From: a virus
Strand: one strand, 5' to 3'
Virus record (IMG/VR): IMGVR_UViG_3300031787_000485
Location: 1 to 33,616 of that record
Length of the DNA stretch: 33,616 nucleotides
Shown here: in pieces, positions 1 through 6,801 of the stretch
How the letters are laid out: each line of letters opens with the position of its first letter
Position numbering within the stretch: position 1 is the first letter of the stretch
Program-made: the position numbers and the translations under genes
Notes under the pieces: generated by a model
Databases searched by the model: none
The model's input: only the letters and a program-made list of their open reading frames with translations
Told to the model about the DNA's origin: nothing

Positions 1-8
1 GAGTTTTC

Positions 9-332
9 ATGGATATAAACACCGAAAAATTATCTCCAAAAGAATTAAAGTGGGAAATAATGAAGATTGCTGAACAGTATCCGTCAGATCTTATGGATGC
101 CATCAACGATCCTGAATTAGAGTTAGATGATATCGCAACTCGTGCAATCAGAGATGGATATGTAGGACTTCGAAATGGAGATCGTGATATCTACTACAAC
201 ATGAAAGATAACAAACGTAAATTAATGACTGTACCACTAGGAGAATCGCCAGCTTCAGCACTAGCAGCGTTCCTTCAGTCAGACGATGGTCTTGACTTCT
301 ACAAGTACCTTCAGTCACAGTACGAAGACTAA
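9..332 (+). CDS. Hypothetical 107-aa acidic protein, end of the head operon
   Basis: I do not recognise a family. The protein is acidic and looks mostly helical, with a dense acidic stretch around residues 33-42 and a C-terminal part (about 75-107) rich in Ala, Asp and Tyr. It has no signal peptide, membrane segment or cysteine. The ATG at 9 is the first possible start in the window and only eight bases lie upstream, so the ribosome-binding region cannot be fully judged. The gene is followed after 6 nt by a strong intrinsic terminator, so it is the last gene of a transcription unit entering from the left. Since virion genes follow, that unit is probably the head operon (inference). It could be a small capsid-associated or scaffold-related protein, but nothing in the sequence proves this. 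Confidence 0.75.
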   Translation: MDINTEKLSPKELKWEIMKIAEQYPSDLMDAINDPELELDDIATRAIRDGYVGLRNGDRDIYYNMKDNKRKLMTVPLGESPASALAAFLQSDDGLDFYKYLQSQYED

Positions 333-338
333 TACAAT

Positions 339-363
339 AGCCGACTTAACTGTCGGCTTTTTT
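339..363 (+). terminator. Intrinsic terminator after the head operon
   Basis: A perfect 7-bp stem (AGCCGAC / GTCGGCT) with a 6-nt loop is followed directly by six T residues. It ends transcription of the gene at 9-332. The T-tract is only 3 nt from the next -7 promoter element, so terminator and promoter are fused back to back. Confidence 0.9.
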
Positions 364-366
364 GCT

Positions 367-374
367 TATCTTTG
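367..374 (+). promoter_or_regulatory. Bacteroidota-type promoter, -7 element TATCTTTG
   Basis: TATCTTTG matches the Bacteroidota -7 consensus TAnnTTTG. No TTTG is visible at the usual -33 distance, because that position falls inside the terminator stem. It should start a transcript with a leader of roughly 25-30 nt before the ATG at 407. The identical octamer occurs at three other + strand gene starts in this window. Confidence 0.7.
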
Positions 375-380
375 TATCTA

Positions 381-390
381 TTATTAACCC
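381..390 (+). promoter_or_regulatory. Leader element TTATTAACCC, copy 1
   Basis: This 10-mer lies in the 5' leader of the gene at 407 and is followed by ATTAAAA. The same 10-mer followed by TTAAA lies in the leader of the - strand gene that starts at 31917. It may help ribosome binding in place of a Shine-Dalgarno sequence. That role is inference from position and repetition only. Confidence 0.35.
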
Positions 391-406
391 ATTAAAAGTT
401 TTAAGA

Positions 407-691
407 ATGGCAAAGTTTATCAAATTAACTGTCAATAGTGTTGACAGAATCTTCTCTGCGGAGAACGTAATCACAACTGAGCGTACAGCAGCTACGACTA
501 CGGTAATCACTTACAATAATATTGCAGGTTACGATACTTGTACTTTCACGCATGCATCAGATGCTTCAACTGACAAAGTTGTGGATGCAATTAATGACGC
601 AATTATCGCAGCACATGGAAACTCAAAGCGCCCAGATGTTGTTATCGATGTGGTTCTTCCAGTAGCCGTTTCAGGAGTTGTATTCTCTTAA
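407..691 (+). CDS. Small virion protein, possible head decoration protein (paralogue of next gene)
   Basis: This 94-aa protein starts with MAKFIKL. The frame is open further upstream to a TTG at 362, but that TTG lies before the promoter element and inside the terminator T-tract, so ATG 407 is the real start. The protein looks rich in beta strands, Thr and Val, without cysteine-rich or membrane segments apart from a single Cys. Its residues from about 15 on align with the C-terminal half of the next protein: both have an FSxEN(V/I)I block, a TFTHxSDA block and a VVDxxN block. The two genes form a small operon with its own promoter and terminator, placed between head and tail genes. A highly expressed capsid decoration, auxiliary head or head-fibre protein fits this position. 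This is inference; no family was recognised. Confidence 0.75.
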   Translation: MAKFIKLTVNSVDRIFSAENVITTERTAATTTVITYNNIAGYDTCTFTHASDASTDKVVDAINDAIIAAHGNSKRPDVVIDVVLPVAVSGVVFS

Positions 692-703
692 TAAATAGAA
701 GAC

Positions 704-1210
704 ATGGCAAGATTTTTTAAAGCAAAACTGTACAACACGTCCGTTGATTCAGGAACAACAGATGCAGCGGTAGCAGACAAATTGACTGACTCAACTCAAA
801 CCAACTTTCTAGCTACCGTTAGTATTGGAGATTATGTTGTAGCAGCAGGAGTAGTTTACACTGTTACAGCTGTAGATAGTAATACAGCTTTATCTGTAAC
901 AGGAGGAGGCGTGCCAGATGCTACGGCATATACTATTTATGCTGGAGACGCGTACACAGAAAGAATGTTCTCTACAGAGAATATTATCTACACGGTTAGA
1001 ACTGATGAGTATAACACTGACTTAGTTTATAAGCACGAAGCAGCTAATAATCTACTTACATTTACACATCCATCAGATGCTACATCTGAGTATGTTGTAG
1101 ACACGTTAAACAACCTTCTTAGCGACATTCATTCAGGAAAGACGTACCCTAACGTGGTGTCTAATTTCGTACCTGAAGTAGTTCTTGTTAAGGGAGTTCT
1201 TTCAACCTAA
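704..1210 (+). CDS. Virion protein, possible head decoration or fibre (paralogue of previous gene)
   Basis: This 168-aa protein has two parts. Residues 1-80 form an added N-terminal beta-rich domain (valine, glycine and threonine rich). Residues 85-168 repeat the fold of the preceding 94-aa protein, with the shared FSTENII, TFTHPSDAT and VVDTLNN blocks. Both proteins also begin with a short similar strand (MAKFIK / MARFFKAKL), so the extra domain seems to be inserted after it. The gene follows its paralogue by 12 nt and is closed by an intrinsic terminator. Tandem duplication followed by domain gain explains the pair. Assignment to head decoration rests on position between head and tail genes and on separate transcription; it could instead be a connector accessory protein. 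Confidence 0.75.
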   Translation: MARFFKAKLYNTSVDSGTTDAAVADKLTDSTQTNFLATVSIGDYVVAAGVVYTVTAVDSNTALSVTGGGVPDATAYTIYAGDAYTERMFSTENIIYTVRTDEYNTDLVYKHEAANNLLTFTHPSDATSEYVVDTLNNLLSDIHSGKTYPNVVSNFVPEVVLVKGVLST

Positions 1211-1233
1211 CTAGATTACCAATAACTATCAAG

Positions 1234-1262
1234 AAGGGCATTCATATCGAGTGCCCTTTTTT
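1234..1262 (+). terminator. Intrinsic terminator of the two-gene decoration operon
   Basis: A 7-bp stem (AAGGGCA / TGCCCTT) with an 11-nt loop runs into a tract of six T residues ending at 1262. As at 339-363, a TATCTTTG promoter element begins within 3 nt of the T-tract. Confidence 0.85.
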
Positions 1263-1264
1263 AC

Positions 1265-1272
1265 TATCTTTG
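1265..1272 (+). promoter_or_regulatory. Tail operon promoter, TATCTTTG, near-leaderless
   Basis: TATCTTTG is followed by only four bases (CATT) before the ATG at 1277. In Bacteroidota, transcription starts a few bases after this element, so the mRNA should begin at or next to the start codon. The 15-mer from the element through the ATG is identical to that at 10585-10599. No TTTG is visible at the -33 distance. Confidence 0.75.
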
Positions 1273-1276
1273 CATT

Positions 1277-2023
1277 ATGATTAATACTATCAGAAATACA
1301 GTCTTAGCGATAGTAAGTAAAGACAATCGTGGATACATAACGCCTGAAGAATTCAACCTATTTGCACGTCAAACTCAGTTGGATTTATTCGGTCAGTACA
1401 TGTATGACTACAGTAATGCTATAAACAAGCAGAACGCTCGACTTCACAACTCCGGATATTCAGACGTACCTGAGCTGCTACATGAAATCATAGATAAGTT
1501 CTTGATCGATGACGTACTTGTGTACAACGGCACGTCAGATAAGTTCTATGTACCGGGCGATAATCCGTTACAACCTGAAGAAGCAAAGCCATACAAGATT
1601 ATAAGACTTACCTACAACAACTTAGTTGAGATTGAGAAAGTAAGTCCAACAAAGGTGATGAACTTACTGTCATCAAATATGGTGGCGCCTACGACATCTT
1701 ACCCGGTATATGTACTGAATGAGTACGGAACGGGTTCAGATATTCAAGGAATCCAAGTATACCCAACAACAATAACGTCAAACGTTACTATCAGCTACCT
1801 AAGATATCCATACGACCCTAAGTGGACGTATACATCACTTACAGGAGGTGAGCCGGTATTTAATCAGTCTGCAACAGACTTCCAAGACTTCGAGCTTCCA
1901 TACACTGACGCACCAAGACTTGTTGTTGGAATCTGCAAACTAGCAGGCGTATCTATCCAAGAGGCAGAGGTGGTTCAGTTAATGCAGAACGAAGAAGTAA
2001 ATGACAACCAACAGAAGGCATGA
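1277..2023 (+). CDS. Putative ring/connector-type tail protein (248 aa)
   Basis: It is the first gene of the tail operon. From memory, the N-terminal phrase (NRGYITPEEFNLFARQ, about residues 17-32) recurs in structural proteins of crAss-like and other Bacteroidota podoviruses, which form rings between portal and nozzle; no database check was possible. The N-terminal third is helical; the middle (about 95-195) is beta-rich with many Tyr, Pro and Thr; the C-terminal 40 residues are helical and end in a polar tail. The phrase also resembles an EF-hand loop, but the first and fifth ligand positions are not acidic. Its stop overlaps the next start by 4 nt (ATGA), so the two are translationally coupled. 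A head-to-tail adaptor is the best guess from gene order. Confidence 0.6.
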   Translation: MINTIRNTVLAIVSKDNRGYITPEEFNLFARQTQLDLFGQYMYDYSNAINKQNARLHNSGYSDVPELLHEIIDKFLIDDVLVYNGTSDKFYVPGDNPLQPEEAKPYKIIRLTYNNLVEIEKVSPTKVMNLLSSNMVAPTTSYPVYVLNEYGTGSDIQGIQVYPTTITSNVTISYLRYPYDPKWTYTSLTGGEPVFNQSATDFQDFELPYTDAPRLVVGICKLAGVSIQEAEVVQLMQNEEVNDNQQKA

Positions 2024-2898
2024 CAGATCAGCAGTATTACGAAAATGAGGAGAATTGGGGTAGCTATCAGTACGTTAGCCTTTCTGATATTGTCAACAAC
2101 TACATGCTTATTCATGTAGGAAATGACAAGCTAGTAAACAACGTGCGGAGATACGACGTCCTATTCTTCGCAAAAGAAGCGGTGAAAGAGTTAAGTTTCG
2201 ACGCATCAAGAGAAGTAAAAGCAATTGAGTACATAGTAGGAAGTGACTTGAATATGATCCTTCCGCATGACTATGTGAACTACGTCAGACTTTCATTGGA
2301 GGTTGACGGTGTTCTATTCCCTATGTCAGAGAATCTGTCTGAGATATCAGCCAGAGCATATATTCAGGATGGAAACAACGACCTAACTTTCGATATCAAT
2401 GGTAATGTTATTACGGGTGAATCAGAGCTTGATATCAGACGTCTTGACCAGTCTGTATACACAGGACCCGGAGCGTATAATGGTTGCTCAGGCTGGTGTC
2501 TCGATGGTAATTGGTATTTCGGATATCAGATTGGGAGTCGTTATGGACTTGAAACAGACAGAGCGAATTCAAATGGAACCTTTAGGATCAACAAAAAGAC
2601 AGGAGTAATTAACTTCGCAAGCAATATTGTCGGTCAGCGCGTAGTGCTTGAGTACATCACAGATGGACTTGAGGAAGGAGACGCAGGAACGGAGATACAT
2701 AAGATGGCTGAGAAGTATGTATACTCGTACATCACTTGGTGTATCTTAGACAACAAGATAGGCGTTCAGGAATACATCGTTCGTAGAGCTAGAGAAAAGA
2801 AGTCAGCACTTCTAAGAAACCTTAAGATCAGACTAAGTAAGATCAAGGCAGGCGAGCTACTTATGGTAATGAGAGGAAAAGACAAACGAATTAAGTAA
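2020..2898 (+). CDS. Tail tubular protein A-like ring protein (292 aa)
   Basis: It is likely a T7 gp11-like or crAss ring protein that joins the portal complex to the nozzle. The N-terminal part (SYQYVSLSDIVNNYM, about residues 15-29) and a following helix with FFAKEAVKEL resemble the helical half of gp11-type adaptors. The middle is beta-rich, with an aromatic and glycine-rich loop near residues 148-175. The C-terminal helices (about 225-292) are strongly basic and end in KDKRIK, as expected for a face near DNA. It overlaps the previous gene by 4 nt and the next by 1 nt (TAATG), directly upstream of a gp12/nozzle-type gene, the classic A-then-B order in podoviruses. Function is inferred from order and fold-like features; residue-level identity is weak. 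Confidence 0.6.
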   Translation: MTDQQYYENEENWGSYQYVSLSDIVNNYMLIHVGNDKLVNNVRRYDVLFFAKEAVKELSFDASREVKAIEYIVGSDLNMILPHDYVNYVRLSLEVDGVLFPMSENLSEISARAYIQDGNNDLTFDINGNVITGESELDIRRLDQSVYTGPGAYNGCSGWCLDGNWYFGYQIGSRYGLETDRANSNGTFRINKKTGVINFASNIVGQRVVLEYITDGLEEGDAGTEIHKMAEKYVYSYITWCILDNKIGVQEYIVRRAREKKSALLRNLKIRLSKIKAGELLMVMRGKDKRIK

Positions 2899-5800
2899 TG
2901 GCAGATCTTAAGAATACTTTCATACAGGGTGTAATGAACAAAGACCTTGACGAGCGTTTGGTGCCTCAAGGTCAATATCGTGATGCTCAAAATATTACCG
3001 TTGAGACTTCTGAAGGATCAAACGTTGGTGCAGCACAAAATGCGTTAGGTAATACCTTATCAGCTAATATAGCGACTGTATCAGGTAGACAGGTAATGAA
3101 CGCAAGAACGATTGGATCCGTTGCTTACGAGGCTGCAGGTCTTTTATATTGGTTCGTTGCTAGTGACTACTTTGATGGTATATATGAGTACGACGAGACG
3201 ACTGGCACAACTGTTCGAGTTCTTCAGTCGAATAAAGCTAATCCAAATACTCCATCAAAACTTAACTTCAGACATGACTACCTTATAACTGGAGTCAATC
3301 ATATCATAGGTCCTGACGGGAATACATTTCTTTACTGGACGGATAACTATAATCCACCAAGAAGGGTAAATATAAAGAGGGTAAAGTCAAGTACCAACGG
3401 AATAGGTGGCTATGCAATCGATGATGACCGTATTGACATCGACATTGACGTGATACTTGAGCCACCAATGTATGCGCCACATATTGAGCCGTTCTCTGAT
3501 GGTTCCGAAGCTAACAACATGAGTGAGAAGTTTTTATACTTCGCATATAGATATCTGTACGTTGACGATCAATATAGCTCATTATCTCCATTTTCAGGTG
3601 TAGCATTTAAACCTGACGAGTATAACTTCGATTACGGTGTAGGAAACAACAAATCGATGACTAATATTTACAACGCATGTAAGGTTTCATTTGAGACCGG
3701 AAATGAGTTCGTTAAAGCAGTACAGTTGGTTGTTAGAGACACAAGAAGCTTGAATGTAGGTATTGTAGATACATACGACAAGGATGAATTGAATGCATTA
3801 AGCCAGATATCGAACTCGGCTACAGTTGTATTCAATAATAACAAAGTACTTGCTGCACTTCCGACTGATCAGGTTACAAGACTTTTTGATAATGTACCAC
3901 TACTTGCTAAGGCTCAGGATGTTATAGGTAACAGACTGTCATACGGAAACTATGTGCAGTTCAGAGATATAGAGGACTGCAACGGTGATGATATTGATAT
4001 TAATTTTAGTTTAGAGGTAAAACAGCCTCCACTTGAGCCTACGACATCAAATCCATTGTCTACATGGCGTTCAGACAGAGATCTTGAGTTTGCGTTACTA
4101 TACTCGGACGACTACGGGCGACTTACTACTGCGCTTACTTGCGACACTAACTCTATATATATTCCACCTGCTAACTCAACTACTGCCAATCAATTAGTTC
4201 TTACAATTAGACATCAAGCACCATGTTGGGCTACTCACTACCGTATTGCAGTAAAGCAGGGTAAAAGTAAGGTATACAATGTATTCCCAATACTTTACTA
4301 TGCAAGTGGGTCATATAGGTACTTTCTAATTAATGAGTCTGATGTTGACAAGGTTAAGGTTGGAGAGTACTTGATATTTAAATCAGATACAGATGGCGCT
4401 ACTGAGTCAAATAAAAAGTATAAAATACTTGAAATAGATAGTAAAAGTGCAAATTTCTTGGGTGGAAGTCAGATATCAGGAGTTTACATTAAAATAAAGG
4501 TTGACACAATATCAGAGTTCCCTATATCTGGGATAACTACATTTTCATTAGAAAGCACTGGTTATGGTGCTGGAGCTAACGCTCAATTTCCAGTTCTTTC
4601 AACTTTTGGATTTGTTGAACAGCCAATACACTATGGATCTGGTGATCCGCAAGGACTTATTATAACATCACAAACTCCTATAAGTAATACATCAGATGTT
4701 AGATTTACAATAGAAATTGTAGATCAAAGTACATTCAAGTATACATCAGATATAGATGCTGCAGGAGGTTGGACATCTGTATCATTAGTTCAGGGGGCAA
4801 CTAACGTATTATCAAAGTTTGGATTTGATATATGCTCAATTCAATTTACACAAAGCCAGTATACTATTGGTGATAGATGGAAGGTGAATGTTAGAAGCGG
4901 AGGTAACTTACTAGGTAACTACTTTGGCGGTGTTGGTATACCAAACGGTTCGTCTACATGGAACCCCGGAGACTATGGCGGTGCCATCATAGCAAATAAA
5001 GGATTTACTGATCCAATATTAGCTGGGGCAGTAATAACAATGGAATTATTAGAGGATTCATTAAACCCTTCTGAACTTGCTCCAGCACAACAATTTCCAC
5101 CATCACCTTCTAATTTTGAAAACATAGAGGAATGGTTTATTGAATCTGGAGCATACCTTGAATACGATCAGTATAATAAAGATGGTGTAAATATAAAATC
5201 TCAAGGAATAACATTTAGAAGGGGGTCTGCATTTGTTCAGAACACTTCATACACTAATCCACAAGATCAAATAATACAAGGTGCTGCAAATCAGCCTATG
5301 TATATGATAGTTCAGGGTTTTGGATTTCAAGGTCAGGACATAAATACTGTTAGATTTAAATTATCAGTAGTACAATCAAACGACTTACTACTTTGTGAAA
5401 CTGCACCGAAGGATACAGACGCTGAAATATTCCACGAGTTATCTCAGACATATCCAATTGATGGAAGTGGTAATCACTTAGTTAAGTGGCAGTATGAGGA
5501 CTTTCAATACTATGCAGACGCAAACGGTACATACACAAAGTTGGTACTCCTAGATAAGAGCAGACCTCACTACTTCACTGTAGGAGATGTAATTACAGTT
5601 GAATCGGATGACGATATTAATTTCCCTTCAGGAGACTACACTGTACTATATACACCTGACAGATACACTGTAGTTCTTGACACACCTTGGGTTGGATCAG
5701 GACCTACTACTGGAGGTTATATTAAGCTATCTGGATCATTAAATGAAGATCAAGCTTCTGGAGTATTTACTCCTGCGATCATTGAGTTAAATACTCCAGC

Positions 5801-6800
5801 AAATCCAAACTGTGACTACAACGCATGGACATGGGGTAATGGACTTGAGTCAGACCGTATTTACGATGACTTTAACGAGACAACTATCGAGTACTCTCCA
5901 AGAGCTACAACTGTAATTGACAATTATAAGCAGATACGAAATGATGCATCTATTTGTTACAGTGGTATTTATAATGAGAACACTCAGTACAACAGACTGA
6001 ATGAATTCAATTTAAGCCTTGCGAACTTCAAATACTTAGATCGTGAGTTTGGAAGTATTCAGAAGTTACATGCAAGAGATACTGACCTTACCGTATTCCA
6101 AGAGAAAAAGGTGTCAAGGGTTTTATATGGAAAGAATGTATTGTTTGATTCTGCAGGTGGCGGTCAGGTTGCATCTATTCCAGAGGTACTTGGTACTCAA
6201 ATACCTAAGCCTTACGAGTATGGCATAAGTAGAGCACCTGAGTCATTTGCTACTTGGGGAGATCTTATTTGGTTTGCAGATCCAAGAAATGGTGTTGTGA
6301 TACAAATGGAGGGAGACACAATGGTCGAAGTATCGTCATTAGGTATGAAAGACTACTTCAGAGACTTAATGCGCGACAATCCATTCACTCAAAAGTTAGG
6401 TGCTTACGATCCGTACAACCATATGTACTTCATAAGCAACAACTCAGAGAGGTCAATTCCTTGTAACTTATCAATAAGTAGAGAGGTACTAAAAGTTCCA
6501 AAGGACGCTGCAGGATATCTCTTCTTCTCAATTGAATCTGATACCTCATGGACTATATCGTTAGTAAATACTGGAGATGGAACAAACTGGGTAAATGGAT
6601 TTCAAGCTATAGGAAATGGGTCTCAGAATATATTTGGAAATGTATCTCAGAATTTGACTGCATCAAATAGAAGTGTTAATTTTGTGGTTACATATTGTGA
6701 TGGACAGACTGAGACATTTACATTATCCCAAGCTAAAGGAAGAAAGGGCGTACTGGTAACACTGGTATATAGTAATCAAATAGTTAGACAAGACAGGTAA
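2898..6800 (+). CDS. Tail nozzle / tail tubular protein B-like with C-terminal BACON-like domain (1300 aa)
   Basis: The N-terminus has FIQGVMNKDLDERLVPQGQY (residues 8-27), then YRDAQN and an EGSNVGAAQN block. This is the typical opening of podoviral nozzle proteins (T7 gp12, P22 gp10, crAss muzzle/stabilization type). A long beta-rich body follows. A second recognisable nozzle section lies at about 1010-1160, with LANFKYLDREFGSIQKLHA, TDLTVFQEKKVSRVL and YDPYNHMYFIS, propeller-like repeats seen in this family. The last ~110 residues (about 1189-1285) look like a BACON domain: SDTSWTISL, then a Gly-rich linker, N-ASNRSVNFVV and a closing FTLSQA strand. BACON domains are thought to bind carbohydrate or mucin in Bacteroidota proteins and are known in crAss-like phages. 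Residues about 490-780 are AT-richer in DNA and may be an acquired insertion (visual impression). The next gene starts 1 nt after the stop. Confidence 0.8.
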   Translation: MADLKNTFIQGVMNKDLDERLVPQGQYRDAQNITVETSEGSNVGAAQNALGNTLSANIATVSGRQVMNARTIGSVAYEAAGLLYWFVASDYFDGIYEYDETTGTTVRVLQSNKANPNTPSKLNFRHDYLITGVNHIIGPDGNTFLYWTDNYNPPRRVNIKRVKSSTNGIGGYAIDDDRIDIDIDVILEPPMYAPHIEPFSDGSEANNMSEKFLYFAYRYLYVDDQYSSLSPFSGVAFKPDEYNFDYGVGNNKSMTNIYNACKVSFETGNEFVKAVQLVVRDTRSLNVGIVDTYDKDELNALSQISNSATVVFNNNKVLAALPTDQVTRLFDNVPLLAKAQDVIGNRLSYGNYVQFRDIEDCNGDDIDINFSLEVKQPPLEPTTSNPLSTWRSDRDLEFALLYSDDYGRLTTALTCDTNSIYIPPANSTTANQLVLTIRHQAPCWATHYRIAVKQGKSKVYNVFPILYYASGSYRYFLINESDVDKVKVGEYLIFKSDTDGATESNKKYKILEIDSKSANFLGGSQISGVYIKIKVDTISEFPISGITTFSLESTGYGAGANAQFPVLSTFGFVEQPIHYGSGDPQGLIITSQTPISNTSDVRFTIEIVDQSTFKYTSDIDAAGGWTSVSLVQGATNVLSKFGFDICSIQFTQSQYTIGDRWKVNVRSGGNLLGNYFGGVGIPNGSSTWNPGDYGGAIIANKGFTDPILAGAVITMELLEDSLNPSELAPAQQFPPSPSNFENIEEWFIESGAYLEYDQYNKDGVNIKSQGITFRRGSAFVQNTSYTNPQDQIIQGAANQPMYMIVQGFGFQGQDINTVRFKLSVVQSNDLLLCETAPKDTDAEIFHELSQTYPIDGSGNHLVKWQYEDFQYYADANGTYTKLVLLDKSRPHYFTVGDVITVESDDDINFPSGDYTVLYTPDRYTVVLDTPWVGSGPTTGGYIKLSGSLNEDQASGVFTPAIIELNTPANPNCDYNAWTWGNGLESDRIYDDFNETTIEYSPRATTVIDNYKQIRNDASICYSGIYNENTQYNRLNEFNLSLANFKYLDREFGSIQKLHARDTDLTVFQEKKVSRVLYGKNVLFDSAGGGQVASIPEVLGTQIPKPYEYGISRAPESFATWGDLIWFADPRNGVVIQMEGDTMVEVSSLGMKDYFRDLMRDNPFTQKLGAYDPYNHMYFISNNSERSIPCNLSISREVLKVPKDAAGYLFFSIESDTSWTISLVNTGDGTNWVNGFQAIGNGSQNIFGNVSQNLTASNRSVNFVVTYCDGQTETFTLSQAKGRKGVLVTLVYSNQIVRQDR

Positions 6801-6801
6801 T

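Noticed and set aside
362-406. TTG start at 362 for the first paralogue
   Set aside because: It lies in the terminator T-tract and upstream of the -7 element, so it would not be in the mRNA; ATG 407 is better.
1325-1370. EF-hand calcium loop in the 248-aa ring protein
   Set aside because: The G, I and E-F positions match, but position 1 is Ser and position 5 is Arg; calcium binding is unlikely without both acidic ligands.
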